Shown here piece by piece: positions 15,351 through 25,117 of a stretch of DNA of 64,000 nt; positions within the stretch are counted from its first letter, which is position 1, and each line of letters starts with the position of its first letter. The DNA is taken from contig NZ_JAJKLK010000019.1 of assembly GCF_020982545.1 (NCBI RefSeq), forward strand, positions 310,001 through 374,000. Reading direction: 5' to 3'. The DNA is from Streptomyces sp. MNU76 (GTDB taxonomy: Bacteria > Actinomycetota > Actinomycetes > Streptomycetales > Streptomycetaceae). The notes under the pieces are model-generated. The model was not told the origin of the DNA. It saw nothing but the letters and a program-made list of their open reading frames with translations, and made no database searches. The translations under genes were made by a program, and so were the position numbers.

Positions 15351-16439
15351 GTGATCACCACATCGGGCCTGACGAAGATCTATCGGGCCGACCGAGGTCG
15401 TGGCCGCGAGGTCACCGCCCTCGACGGCGTCGATCTGCATGTCCGCGAGGGCGAGGTGTACGGCGTCATCGGCCAGTCCGGCGCCGGTAAGTCCTCGCTC
15501 ATCCGCTGCGTCAACCTCCTCGAACGCCCCACCTCCGGAACCGTGACCGTCGCGGGCCAGGACCTCACCGCCCTGGCCGGCCGCGGCCCCCGCGCCGGAC
15601 GGCAGCTCCGGCAGGCGCGCAGCCGGATCGGCATGGTCTTCCAGCACTTCAACCTGCTCTCCTCCCGCACCGTCCAGGGGAACGTCGAGCTGCCGCTCGA
15701 GATCCTGGGCAGCTCGGGCCGGGAGCGCTCCCGCAAGGCCCTGGAACTGCTCGACCTCGTGGGCCTCGCCGACAAGGCCACGGCCTACCCGGCCCAGCTC
15801 TCCGGCGGCCAGAAGCAGCGCGTCGGCATCGCCCGCGCCCTGGCCGGGGACCCGAAGGTGCTCCTCTCCGACGAGGCCACCAGCGCCCTCGACCCGGAGA
15901 CCACCCGCTCCATCCTGACGCTGCTGCGCGACCTGAACCGGCAGCTGGGCCTGACCGTCCTGCTCATCACGCACGAGATGGACGTCGTCAAGAGCGTCTG
16001 CGACTCCGCCGCCCTGATGGAGAAGGGGCGCATCGTCGAGTCCGGCACGGTCAGCGAACTGCTCGCCACCCCCGGGTCCGAACTGGCCGCCGCGCTCTTC
16101 CCGGTAGGCGGCGAGGCCACCGGCGACGACCGCACGGTCCTCGACGTCACCTTCCAGGGCGAGACCGCCACCCAGCCGGTCATCTCCCAGCTGTCCCGTA
16201 CGTACAACATCGACATCTCGATCCTCGGCGCCGCCATCGACACCGTCGGCGGCCTCCAGATCGGCCGGATGCGCATCGAACTGCCCGGCCGCTACGAGGA
16301 CAACGTTGTTCCCGTCGGCTTCCTGCGCGAGAAGGGCCTCCAGATCGACGTGATCGGCCGGGACACCCGCACGACCGCACCGACGACCGGCCCGACCTCC
16401 GTGCCGACGTCCACGCCCGCGAAGGAAGGTGCCAAGTGA
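15351..16439 (+). CDS. metN: methionine ABC transporter ATP-binding protein
   Basis: 362 residues, the cytoplasmic ATPase of the MetNIQ importer. Walker A is GQSGAGKSS, the signature LSGGQKQRVGIARAL, Walker B VLLSDEATSALD, the switch His ITHE. A C-terminal NIL (ACT-like) domain starts near VLDVTFQGE; in MetN this binds methionine and inhibits transport. GTG at 15351 (VITTSGLTKIY) matches family starts; the frame is open to 15303. The last codons overlap metI (GTGA at 16436-16439). The tail TTAPTTGPTSVPTSTPAKEG is low-complexity. Confidence 0.95.
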   Translation: MITTSGLTKIYRADRGRGREVTALDGVDLHVREGEVYGVIGQSGAGKSSLIRCVNLLERPTSGTVTVAGQDLTALAGRGPRAGRQLRQARSRIGMVFQHFNLLSSRTVQGNVELPLEILGSSGRERSRKALELLDLVGLADKATAYPAQLSGGQKQRVGIARALAGDPKVLLSDEATSALDPETTRSILTLLRDLNRQLGLTVLLITHEMDVVKSVCDSAALMEKGRIVESGTVSELLATPGSELAAALFPVGGEATGDDRTVLDVTFQGETATQPVISQLSRTYNIDISILGAAIDTVGGLQIGRMRIELPGRYEDNVVPVGFLREKGLQIDVIGRDTRTTAPTTGPTSVPTSTPAKEGAK

Positions 16440-17173
16440 CCTGGTCCGAGATGCGACCCCTGCTGGAGCAGGCGTGTTGGGACACCCTCTACATGGTCGG
16501 CTGGTCCACCCTCATCGCGGTCGTCGGCGGACTCCCGCTCGGCATCCTGCTGGTCCTCACCGACCGCGGCGGCCTGCTGCGACACGTCCTCGCCAACAAG
16601 GTCATCGGGCAGATCGTGAACATCGCCCGCTCGATGCCGTTCATCATCCTGATGGTCGCGCTGATGGGCTTCACCCGCTGGGTCACCGGCTCGACCATCG
16701 GCCGCGAGGCCGCCATCGTGCCGCTCGCCATCGGCGCGATCCCGTTCTTCGCACGCCTCGTCGAGACGTCCGTCCGCGAAGTGGACCACGGGCTCGTCGA
16801 GGCCGTACAGGCCATGGGCGGCAACGCCTGGACCGTCGTCCGCAGCGTCCTCGTCCCCGAGTCCCTGCCCTCGCTGATCTCCTCCGCCACCACGACCGTC
16901 GTCGCCCTCATCGGCTACTCGGCCATGGCCGGCACCGTCGGCGCGGGCGGCCTCGGCGACATCGCCATCCGCTACGGCTACCAGCGCTTCGAGACCGAAC
17001 TGATGTGGATCACCGTGACGGTCCTCGCGGTCGTCATCTCCGCCATCCAGTTCGCGGGCGACCACGCCGCCCGCGCCCTGCACCGCCGTGGCGGACGGTC
17101 CGGCCCCGCACCGGTACTCCGGCTGCTGAGGGCCAAGGCCCGGCCCACCGCGCCCGAGGCCACCAAGGTCTGA
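16436..17173 (+). CDS. metI: methionine ABC transporter permease
   Basis: 245 residues, about five membrane segments, with the permease EAA loop EAVQAMGGNAWTVVRSVLVPESLP that docks on MetN. Length and sequence fit the D-methionine permease family. The GTG start overlaps the metN stop by four bases, so translation is coupled. A hydrophilic C-terminal tail (RRGGRSGPAPVLRLLRAKAR) is longer than in many homologues. Confidence 0.95.
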   Translation: MTWSEMRPLLEQACWDTLYMVGWSTLIAVVGGLPLGILLVLTDRGGLLRHVLANKVIGQIVNIARSMPFIILMVALMGFTRWVTGSTIGREAAIVPLAIGAIPFFARLVETSVREVDHGLVEAVQAMGGNAWTVVRSVLVPESLPSLISSATTTVVALIGYSAMAGTVGAGGLGDIAIRYGYQRFETELMWITVTVLAVVISAIQFAGDHAARALHRRGGRSGPAPVLRLLRAKARPTAPEATKV

Positions 17174-17251
17174 ACACGTTCCTCGGCCACCCACAGTTTT
17201 CCCGTCCCACCCAAGACGGGACCGCTCCACCCAAAAGGAAAGGCACTTTTC

Positions 17252-18130
17252 GTGCGTAACACCGCCAAGCTCACCACCGCCAAGCTCACCACCGCCAAGC
17301 TCACCACCGCCAAGCTCACCACCGCCGTGCTCGCCGCCGGAGCCCTCACCCTCGGACTCACCGCCTGCGGCGCGGACAAGACCGACGGCGCGTCCGACAC
17401 GAGCGGCCCGCTGGTCGTCGCCGCCAGCCCCACCCCGCACGCCGAGATCCTGAACTTCGTCAAGGACAACCTGGCGAAGGACGCGGGCCTCGACCTGGAG
17501 GTCAAGGAGTTCACCGACTACGTCCTGCCGAACACGGCGACCGAGGACGGCTCCGTGGACGCCAACTACTTCCAGAACCAGCCGTACCTCGACGACTTCA
17601 ACACGAAGCAGGGCACCCACATCGAGCCCGTCGTCACCGTGCACCTGGAGCCGCTCGGTCTCTACTCGAACAAGGTCAAGAGCAAGGACGACCTCAAGAG
17701 CGGCGCGACCGTCGCCGTGCCGAACGACACGGTCAACGAGGCGCGTGCCCTCAAGCTCCTCGACTCCGCCGGGATCATCACGCTCAAGGACGGCGTGGGC
17801 ACCGACGCGACCCCCGCCGACATCACCGAGAACCCGAAGAGGCTCAAGTTCAAGGAGCTGGAGGCGGCCCAGACCCCGCGCTCCCTGGACGACGTCGACG
17901 CCGCGGTGATCAACGGGAACTACGCCCTGGAGGCCGACCTCTCGCCCGCCGACGACGCCCTCGCCGTCGAGCCGGCCAAGGACAACCCCAACGGCAACTT
18001 CCTCGCCGTCAAGGAGGGCCACGAGGACGACCCGCGCGTCGAGAAGCTGGCCAAGCTCCTCACCTCGGACGAGGTCAGGAAGTTCATCGAGGACAAGTGG
18101 AGCAACGGCTCCGTCATCCCGTCCTTCTGA
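17252..18130 (+). CDS. metQ: methionine-binding lipoprotein
   Basis: 292 residues, the extracellular methionine-binding component. The lipobox LTACG puts the lipidated Cys at about residue 34. The NlpA/MetQ fold is supported by VVAASPTPHAEILNFVKDNL, YVLPNTATEDGSVDANYFQN, VAVPNDTVNEARALKLL and the terminal DEVRKFIEDKW. GTG at 17252 follows AAAGGAAAGG with a long spacer. A 78-bp gap with a CCCGTC/GACGGG hairpin separates it from metI. The N-terminal signal region is unusual: the pentapeptide KLTTA is repeated four times (17267-17326). Confidence 0.94.
   Translation: MRNTAKLTTAKLTTAKLTTAKLTTAVLAAGALTLGLTACGADKTDGASDTSGPLVVAASPTPHAEILNFVKDNLAKDAGLDLEVKEFTDYVLPNTATEDGSVDANYFQNQPYLDDFNTKQGTHIEPVVTVHLEPLGLYSNKVKSKDDLKSGATVAVPNDTVNEARALKLLDSAGIITLKDGVGTDATPADITENPKRLKFKELEAAQTPRSLDDVDAAVINGNYALEADLSPADDALAVEPAKDNPNGNFLAVKEGHEDDPRVEKLAKLLTSDEVRKFIEDKWSNGSVIPSF
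17267..17326 (+). repeat. four 15-bp tandem repeats in the metQ signal peptide
   Basis: AAGCTCACCACCGCC is repeated exactly four times at 17267, 17282, 17297 and 17312. It lengthens the charged n-region of the signal peptide by Lys-Leu-Thr-Thr-Ala units and is in frame, so copy number can change by slippage without losing the protein. Confidence 0.95.
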
Positions 18131-18187
18131 CCGTCCGCCGGTCCGCACATATTCCGACCGTACGTATACGGCGTATCGCCACGCATG

Positions 18188-18245
18188 GGGTCCGCTCCCT
18201 CACGGGGTGGGGGTCCCCCCACGCCCTTTAGGCGGTGGGGGAGGG
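18188..18245. repeat. dispersed repeat, CCCCCAC/GTGGGGG variant
   Basis: A G/C-rich imperfect palindrome (CACGGGGTGGGGGTCCCCCC then ACGCCCTTTAGGCGGTGGGGG) after metQ. It resembles the repeats at 7237 and 25118 in its GTGGGGGAGGG end. It may act as the metQ terminator. Confidence 0.5.
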
Positions 18246-18330
18246 CCCTGTGGTGCGATTCAGTGCTTTCATGCTGCATGCTGGGCAGTTCAGCAGGCTC
18301 TCAAAGTTTTCGAAGGTTACGGAGCGGCGC

Positions 18331-18969
18331 ATGACGAGCACCTTTCCCGACATCTCCATCAGCACGGATCGGTTGGTTCTGCGCCCGTTCGACGAGGACG
18401 ACATCCAGGCGTTCACCGAGATGATGAACGACGAACAGGTGATGGCCTGGACCGACATCCCGCAACCCTTCACCGAACGTGAGGCGCGTACCTGGATCGC
18501 CGACTACGCGCCCATCGAACGCACATCCGGACGCGGCCTCGGCCTCGCGGTGACCGAGTTCCTCACCCAGCGGCTGGTCGGCGTCATCCAACTGACCGGG
18601 ACGGACTGGCACGTGCGGGCCACGGAGCTTTCGTACGTCGTCGCCCCCTGGGCACGCGGCGAGGGCTACGCCTCCGAAGCCGCCCTCGCCACCGCCCAAT
18701 GGCTGTTCCGCGAGCAGAAGTTCGAACGCATCGAGCTGCGCACCGCCGCCGACAACACCGCTTCCCAGCAGGTCGCGCAGAAGATCGGCTGTATCAGCGA
18801 GGGAGTGCTGCGCAACGCCTGCATAGCGCGGACCCGCACCCCCGAGGACGGCTGGACCGAGATCCGCACGGACTTCATCGTCTGGAGCCTGCTCCCCGAG
18901 GACATCGAGGGCGTCAGCGAGGAACTGGCCGGCAGCGGTGGTTTCGGCTCCTACTCGGACTGGAACTGA
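18331..18969 (+). CDS. RimJ/RimL-type GNAT N-acetyltransferase
   Basis: 212 residues. Family features are the opening TDRLVLRPFDEDD, the strand LVGVIQLTG, the coenzyme A loop WARGEGYASEAALATAQWLF and NTASQQVAQKIGCISEGVLR. It probably acetylates a protein N-terminus or a small amine, but specificity is unknown. ATG at 18331 has GGAG six bases upstream; the frame is open to 18235 through the repeat, which is not a plausible start. The C-terminus (SEELAGSGGFGSYSDWN) is glycine/serine rich. Confidence 0.9.
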   Translation: MTSTFPDISISTDRLVLRPFDEDDIQAFTEMMNDEQVMAWTDIPQPFTEREARTWIADYAPIERTSGRGLGLAVTEFLTQRLVGVIQLTGTDWHVRATELSYVVAPWARGEGYASEAALATAQWLFREQKFERIELRTAADNTASQQVAQKIGCISEGVLRNACIARTRTPEDGWTEIRTDFIVWSLLPEDIEGVSEELAGSGGFGSYSDWN

Positions 18970-19094
18970 ACAACCCACGGGCAAGCGCGAGGCCGCCGCC
19001 CGGCCGCCGGGGCCCACCCCGTCACCAGGTACCCTCACGGGACCCCGAGCGGGCTGACCGACGACCTGCGAAGACCCTCTGGAGACTGACGACG

Positions 19095-20305
19095 ATGGCC
19101 GACCGGGTCACGGTGATCGGCTGGGACGGCTCCCCCCTGACCGCCGCGGCGCGCTCCGCCCTCGCCGCCGCCACGCTGGTCGCCGGCGCGGCCCACCACC
19201 TCGCCCTGCCCGAGGTGCCCCCGCCGCCGAACGCATCCGCCTCGGCAGTGTCGCCCTCGCCGCCCGCCGCATCGCCGGCCACCGGGGCACCGCCGTCGTC
19301 CTCGCCGACGGCGACCCGGGCTTCTTCGGCGTCGTCCGCACCCTCAGGTCCCCCGAGTTCGGCCTGGAGGTCGAGGTCGTCCCCGGCGTCTCCTCGGTGG
19401 CCGCCGCCTTCGCCCGCGCGGGCATGCCCTGGGACGACGCCCAGGTGGTCGTCGCCCACCGCCGTACGCTGCGCCGCGCGGTCAACGTGTGCCGCGCCCA
19501 CGCCAAGGTCGCCGTCCTCACCTCGCCCGGCGCCGGACCCGCCGAACTGGGCCTGCTGCTCGAAGGAGTTCACCGCACCTTCGTGGTCTGCGAGGAACTC
19601 GGCACGGAACGCGAGCGGGTCACCGTCCTCAGCTCCGACAAGGCCGTCGACCGCACCTGGCGCGACCCCAACCTCGTCATCGCCATCGGCGGCCCCGCCA
19701 CCGCGGCCGAGGGCGGCGGCTGGCTGGCGGGCCGCGACCCCGCCACCGGGCCGCGCGGCTGGGCGCTGCCGTCCCACGTCTACGGCGCCGCTCCGGGCGA
19801 GGGCGAGGCGGAACTGCTGCGCTCCTCCCAACTCGCCCGCCTGGGCCCGCGCGTGGGCGACCTCGTCTGGGACATCGGCTCCGGCAGCGGCGCCTTCGCC
19901 ACCGAGGCCGCCCGCAGCGGGGCCGCCGTCATCGCCGTCGACCACGACCCCGAGGCCTGCGGCCGTACGACCCTCGCCGCCCGCCGCTTCGGCGTCCAGC
20001 TCCAAGTGGTCCACGGCGCCGCCCCGCACGTCCTGGAGAACCTGCCCGAACCCGATGTCGTCCGCGTCGGCGGCGGGGGAGCGGCGGTCGTCTCCGCCGT
20101 CGCGGACCGCCGCCCCCAGCGCATCGTCACCCACGCGCTCACCCGTCCCGCCGCCGAACGCGTCGGACGCGACCTGACCGAGCACGGGTACGAGGTCCGC
20201 TGCGAGTTCGTCCAGTCCGTCGAACTCGATACAAGGGCCTGGACGGAGAGGGAACGGAGCGTCGCGTTCCTGCTCAGCGCGGCCCTGCCCGAACGTTCCC
20301 TGTGA
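19095..20305 (+). pseudogene. cobL: precorrin-6Y C5,15-methyltransferase (decarboxylating), frameshifted
   Basis: Two-domain corrinoid enzyme. The CbiE-type domain starts MADRVTVIGWDGSPLT, continues in another frame as RIRLGSVALAARRIAGHRGT ... ADGDPGFFGVVRTL and then VVPGVSSVAAAFARAGM. The CbiT-type domain has the SAM motif VWDIGSGSGAFATEAA. The protein can be read only by changing frame in the run GTGCCCCCGCCGCCGAA (19215-19231): codons before 19218 and after 19226 differ by one base, as if one G or C were missing. The final 303 codons are intact from 19397. Product if repaired is about 404 residues. An indel error is as likely as true inactivation, since the rest is not decayed. Confidence 0.85.
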
Positions 20306-20652
20306 TCCGGTTGTCGTACCGGCGCGGTAGGCTGGCCGACTGTCGTACCGCACTTCGACACCCGGCACTTCGTCGGTCAATGTCCTAAAAGCGCGCCCGG
20401 TTTGGGAGCGTGTGTGGTAAGGCGCAACGGGGAGGACGCGCAACGTGGCGCAGTCCACAGCGGACCGTCGCGGATCAAGCTGTCGCGACGGGGGGACGAC
20501 CGGGACAATGGCCCTTCAATGGCTTTGTCGACATGCAGGCGGGTCGTCACGTGCCGCTGGGCACGCACGCTCGTTCTCCACAGTGGGGCGGTAGGTGCGC
20601 CGTTCCCGGGCCAGCTGGCATGGAGGCACTAACCGATGGGCGAGGGGTACGC
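20306..20652 (+). other. intergenic region upstream of cobT
   Basis: 347 bp without a convincing gene. Repeated TTGTCGTACCG (20325 region) and TGTCGTACCGCAC (20341 region) suggest promoter or operator sequence. I looked for a cobalamin riboswitch and saw no recognisable B12-box. Confidence 0.4.
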
Positions 20653-23600
20653 ATGACCGACACCGGCCAGGTCCCGGGCGAGGGACTGCCGGAGAGCGCA
20701 GGCATGGTGGAGCAGCCGGGCGTCCCCGCGCCGGGTGCGTACACCTACCTCTCCGAGACCGCCGCCGAGGACGAGGACCTTCTGCTGCCGGGCGCCCAGG
20801 GCGCGTGGGGCAACGAGATGCCGCCGCCCGCCCCCGAGCCCGTCGTCCAGGTCGTCCACGAGCCGGGCCCGCACGAGATGTCCGGCCGCGACAGTGGCGC
20901 GCACGACCTCAGTGCCGTCCGCACCCCCGTCGCGACGCCCGTCCCGCAGCCGCCGGTGGCCCGCCGCCCGCTGCACCTCGGCCCGCCGACCCCCGACGCC
21001 TCCGCCAGCCCGGTCCGCTCCCTCGCCGACCGGGGCCCGGCCGGCGCTCCCGTACCGCCGGGCGCCGCACGCCACGCCAGTCCCTCCACCACCGGTCCGG
21101 AGTACCTCGACGGGCCACAGCAGCCCGTGTCGCAGTGGGTGGGCGCCCCCGCCCAGGCCGCTCCCGCGCGGGGAGTCGCCGAAGGGGGAGCGGCTGCAGA
21201 GACGGTCGTTCCGCAGGAGACGCCCCTCTCCGTGGCCGTGGCCGAGGCGCCCTCGGCGGCGGAGGCCCCGCAGGGCGCGGCGGTCGACGAGGAGATCCAG
21301 GACCTCGAGGCCCTCCACCAGGCGCAGGACGCCGCCTACGCCCTGGCCCAGGAGGCCGCGGTCGCCCAGTTCCGCACCCCGGAGGCGGTCGGGACGCCGG
21401 TCGCGGCACACCTCCAGGCCCCCGAGGCCACGGAAGCGCCGGAGACCGTCGAGGAGCAGGTGCCGGAGACGGCTGATGCGCCGGCCGCCCACGTCGAGGC
21501 TCCGGCCGCCGATGCCGCCGCCACGGCCGTCGAGGTTCCGCAGGCGGCCCAGGCGACGGCTGAGGCCGAGGCCACGCAGGTGGCCGAGTCACCCAGAGCC
21601 GTCGAGCCCGCCCAGGCCCCGGAATCCGCCGAGGCACCGGCCGCCGACCAGCACCAGATTCCCGCCCCCGAGGCCGCCGTCGAGCCCACGGCTGCGGAGA
21701 CGGCCGAAGGCGCGGCCGGGGCCGAGGCCGTCGCGGAGCCCGCGCAGCCTCCGCAGGCCGCGACGCCGCAGCCCGAGCCGGCCGCGATGACTCCCGAGGC
21801 CCAGGCTCCCGAAACCCAGGTCGCCGAGGCCCCGGCCGCCGAGGAGGCCGCCGCTGCCATCGAGGCCGCACAGGCACCGGACGCGACGCCTTTCCCCCCG
21901 GCCGCCCAGGACCCCGAGCCGATCGCGGCACAGACCGCCGACGAGGCACAGGACGCCCCCCAGGCCGCACCGGAGACGGAGGCCGCCGCCCCGGTCGACG
22001 CTTCCGCCGAGGACCGGCCCGCAGAGGCGCCCGTGCCGTCGCAGCCCGAAGCCGTGACCGCCGACCCGGCGATGCCACCGACGGAGGCAGCGGCCCCCGA
22101 GCAGCCCGCCACCGCACCCGAGCAGCAGCAGACGCCGACTGCCGAGCCCGACGAGCAGGCCTCCACCGAGGCCCCGGACCCGCAGACCGCGACCGTCGCC
22201 CCGGATGAGGAGAACGCCGCCGCATCCTCGACCGAGCAGACCGCCGAGGTCCCGCCGAACACGTCCCCGAACACGGCCCCGGACACCGAGCCCGCGCAGG
22301 ACCCCGCGCAGTCGGCGCAGACCCCGGCCGCCGAGGAGCCCCAGCCGACGGAGACCGACCAGCCGGGCCCGCACCCCACAGGTCAGGACCCGCAGGTCAC
22401 CGAGCCGGACGCACCCGCCGCGAACCCGGCGAACCAGGAACAGGACCCGGCCCAAGGCCAGACCCAGGACCAAGGCCAGGACCAAGGCCAGGACCAGGAC
22501 CAGGACCCGAGCCAGGACCTGGCCGTGGCGGCCCAGGCCGCCGTGACCGTCCCGCAGTCGGAGCCCGCGCAGCCCCTCACCTCCGACGCCACAGCCGAGC
22601 CGGGGGCCACGGAAGCGGACGCGGCGGTCCAGCCGACCGACGACGCGGACGCCCAAGACCCCGCCCCGCCGACGAGTCGACCGGCGAGGTCCCGCCTCCC
22701 GCCGACCACGCCGAGCCCACGGCCGCCCCGCCCCGCATCCGTGGACCCGGCCTCCGCCGACCCGTCGGCCGCCGAGCCGCTCGCCGCAGACGCCCAGGCG
22801 GCACCGGCCTCCGGGATCGACGCCCGCAGGGCGCCGTCATCCAGCCCCGGCCGAGCCCGAGGCCGACGCCCCGGCCCTCGCGGTGAGCTCCCAGGAGCCT
22901 GCGCCCGAGACCGAGGCGCTGGTGCTTCCCCGCTCCCCGAGGCCGCCGGCCCGACGCCCGCCGCTGCCGAGTTCCCGGCCGCCGAGGGACAGACGGCCGC
23001 GCCCGAGCCGCAGACAGCGACGACTGAGGGCGCACCGGAGACGGAGGGCGAGCCCGTGGCTGCCAGGGTCCCCGCCCCCCGGGACTCCGAGGCCGAGACG
23101 ATCGTCGTACCGCAGCCGCTCGCGGCGGCCGACGCCCACCCGGACGTCGTCCAGAGCGCCGAGGACCTCGACACCAGGGCCGCCGGCCTGGAGGACGACG
23201 AACCGACGGCGCCGGAGGCAGCAGCAGTGGAATCAGCAGCCGAAGAGAGCGCGGCCCCGGTGGAAGAAGCACCCGAAGACGTGAGGGACGAAGTGCGGCA
23301 ACCCACGGGTCCGGCCGCGCCCCCCTACGACGACGCCGAGCGCGAGGCCGTCCTGAAGGTCATGCGGGAGCGCCGCGACATCCGCAACGGCTTCCGCGCC
23401 GACCCCATCCCGCACGACGTGCTGCTCCGTGTCCTGGAGGCCGCCCACACCGCCCCCTCCGTAGGCCACTCGCAGCCCTGGGACTTCGTGGTCATCCGGT
23501 CGGCCGAGACCCGCCGCACCATGCACGAACTCGCCCAGCGCCAGCGCGAGGCGTACGCCAAGTCGCTGCCCAAGGGCCGGGCGAAGCAGTTCAAGGAACT

Positions 23601-25041
23601 GAAGATCGAGGCGATCCTCGACACCCCGGTCAACATCGTCGTCACCGCCGACCCGACCCGCGGCGGCCGCCACACCCTGGGCCGCCACACCCAGCCGCAG
23701 ATGGCGCCCTACTCCTCCGCGCTCGCGGTCGAGAACCTGTGGCTCGCGGCCCGCGCGGAGGGCCTCGGCGTCGGCTGGGTCAGCTTCTTCGACGAGCGCG
23801 AGATGGTCCGCGCCCTCGGCCTGCCCGAACACCTGGAGGTCGTGGCGTACCTGTGCGTCGGGTACGTCGACGAGTTCCCGGAGGAGCCCGAGCTGATGCA
23901 GGCGGGCTGGGCCAAGCGCCGCCCGCTGTCCTGGGTCGTCCACGAGGAGACGTACGGCCGCCGCGCCCTGCCCGGCGCCGAGCCGCACGACCTCCTCGCC
24001 GAGACCGTCGCCGGTATCCGCCCGTTGGACGCCAAGGCGCTCGGCGAGGCGTGGGAGCGGCAGAAGCGCATGACCAAGCCGGCCGGCGCCCTCGGCATGC
24101 TGGAGATCATCTCCGCCCAGCTGGCCGGGCTGTCCCGCCAGTGCCCGCCGCCGATCCCGGAGCCCGCGGCCGTCGCGATCTTCGCGGGCGACCACGGCGT
24201 CCACGCCCAGGGCGTCACCCCCTGGCCCCAGGAGGTGACGGCCCAGATGGTCGCCAACTTCCTCGGCGGGGGAGCGGTCTGCAACGCCTTCGCCGCCCAG
24301 GTGGGCGCCGAGGTCTGCGTCGTGGACGTGGGCGTGGCGAGCGACCTCCCGGCCACCCCGGGGCTGCTGCCGCGCAAGGTCCGCGCCGGTACGTCCGACA
24401 TGACCACCGGCCCCGCGATGACCCGCGAGGAGGCCAAGCAGGCCATCGAGGTGGGCATCGAGACGGCCCGTGATCTGGTGGCGGCCGGCAACAAGGCGCT
24501 GCTCACGGGTGAGATGGGCATCGCCAACACCACGGCCTCCGCCGCCCTGATCGCCGTCTTCACCGGCGCCGACCCCGCCGAGGTCACCGGCCGGGGCACC
24601 GGCATCAACGACGAGACCCTCGCCCGCAAGACCGAGGTCGTCCGCCGTGCCATCGAACTCCACCAGCCGGATCCCGCCGACCCCATCGGCGTCCTGGCGG
24701 CCATCGGCGGCTTCGAACACGCCGCCATCGTCGGCCTCCTCCTCGGCGGCGCCTCCCTCCGTACACCGGTGATCCTCGACGGCGTCAGCGCCGGTGCCGC
24801 CGCCCTGGTGGCCCGCGCCATCGCCCCCGAGGTCCTCGCCGCGTGCATCGCGGGCCACCGCAGTGCCGAGCCGGGCCATGTGGCCGCCCTTCAGAAACTG
24901 GGCCTGCGCCCCCTGGTCGACCTCGACCTCCGCCTCGGCGAGGGCACCGGCGCCCTCCTGGCCCTCCCGGTGGTCCAGAGCGCGGCACGAGCGATGCACG
25001 AGGTGGCGACGTTCGACTCGGCGGGGGTGACCGAGAAGTAG
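20653..25041 (+). CDS. cobT: fused BluB-CobT: dimethylbenzimidazole synthase / NaMN:DMB phosphoribosyltransferase with huge disordered N-terminus
   Basis: 1462 residues. Residues 1 to about 890 are a Pro/Ala/Glu/Gln-rich region with no fold signature and DQGQ-type repeats near 600. Residues about 891-1100 are a BluB nitroreductase-like domain (RRDIRNGFRADPIP, APSVGHSQPWDFVVIRS, MAPYSSALAVENLWLAARAE), which makes 5,6-dimethylbenzimidazole from FMNH2. Residues about 1120-1462 are CobT (AIFAGDHGVHAQGVTPWPQE, TGEMGIANTTASAALIAVFTG, ILDGVSAGAAAL), which makes alpha-ribazole phosphate. The fusion couples synthesis and activation of the lower ligand of B12. ATG at 20653 follows GAGGGG. Two stretches of the disordered part (about 22660-22725 and 22835-22930) are in shifted frames. 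Confidence 0.92.
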   Translation: MTDTGQVPGEGLPESAGMVEQPGVPAPGAYTYLSETAAEDEDLLLPGAQGAWGNEMPPPAPEPVVQVVHEPGPHEMSGRDSGAHDLSAVRTPVATPVPQPPVARRPLHLGPPTPDASASPVRSLADRGPAGAPVPPGAARHASPSTTGPEYLDGPQQPVSQWVGAPAQAAPARGVAEGGAAAETVVPQETPLSVAVAEAPSAAEAPQGAAVDEEIQDLEALHQAQDAAYALAQEAAVAQFRTPEAVGTPVAAHLQAPEATEAPETVEEQVPETADAPAAHVEAPAADAAATAVEVPQAAQATAEAEATQVAESPRAVEPAQAPESAEAPAADQHQIPAPEAAVEPTAAETAEGAAGAEAVAEPAQPPQAATPQPEPAAMTPEAQAPETQVAEAPAAEEAAAAIEAAQAPDATPFPPAAQDPEPIAAQTADEAQDAPQAAPETEAAAPVDASAEDRPAEAPVPSQPEAVTADPAMPPTEAAAPEQPATAPEQQQTPTAEPDEQASTEAPDPQTATVAPDEENAAASSTEQTAEVPPNTSPNTAPDTEPAQDPAQSAQTPAAEEPQPTETDQPGPHPTGQDPQVTEPDAPAANPANQEQDPAQGQTQDQGQDQGQDQDQDPSQDLAVAAQAAVTVPQSEPAQPLTSDATAEPGATEADAAVQPTDDADAQDPAPPTSRPARSRLPPTTPSPRPPRPASVDPASADPSAAEPLAADAQAAPASGIDARRAPSSSPGRARGRRPGPRGELPGACARDRGAGASPLPEAAGPTPAAAEFPAAEGQTAAPEPQTATTEGAPETEGEPVAARVPAPRDSEAETIVVPQPLAAADAHPDVVQSAEDLDTRAAGLEDDEPTAPEAAAVESAAEESAAPVEEAPEDVRDEVRQPTGPAAPPYDDAEREAVLKVMRERRDIRNGFRADPIPHDVLLRVLEAAHTAPSVGHSQPWDFVVIRSAETRRTMHELAQRQREAYAKSLPKGRAKQFKELKIEAILDTPVNIVVTADPTRGGRHTLGRHTQPQMAPYSSALAVENLWLAARAEGLGVGWVSFFDEREMVRALGLPEHLEVVAYLCVGYVDEFPEEPELMQAGWAKRRPLSWVVHEETYGRRALPGAEPHDLLAETVAGIRPLDAKALGEAWERQKRMTKPAGALGMLEIISAQLAGLSRQCPPPIPEPAAVAIFAGDHGVHAQGVTPWPQEVTAQMVANFLGGGAVCNAFAAQVGAEVCVVDVGVASDLPATPGLLPRKVRAGTSDMTTGPAMTREEAKQAIEVGIETARDLVAAGNKALLTGEMGIANTTASAALIAVFTGADPAEVTGRGTGINDETLARKTEVVRRAIELHQPDPADPIGVLAAIGGFEHAAIVGLLLGGASLRTPVILDGVSAGAAALVARAIAPEVLAACIAGHRSAEPGHVAALQKLGLRPLVDLDLRLGEGTGALLALPVVQSAARAMHEVATFDSAGVTEK

Positions 25042-25117
25042 AGGACGAGTGGGCGCCGGGTTCGTTCTCAGCAGGGCCGTGGTCGTGGGCAGCCGTTCCG
25101 CTGGGGCGACGGGGGCG

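Noticed and set aside
20306..20652. Possible cobalamin riboswitch before cobT
   Set aside because: No B12-box or matching helices were seen; the region is short and lacks the conserved core.
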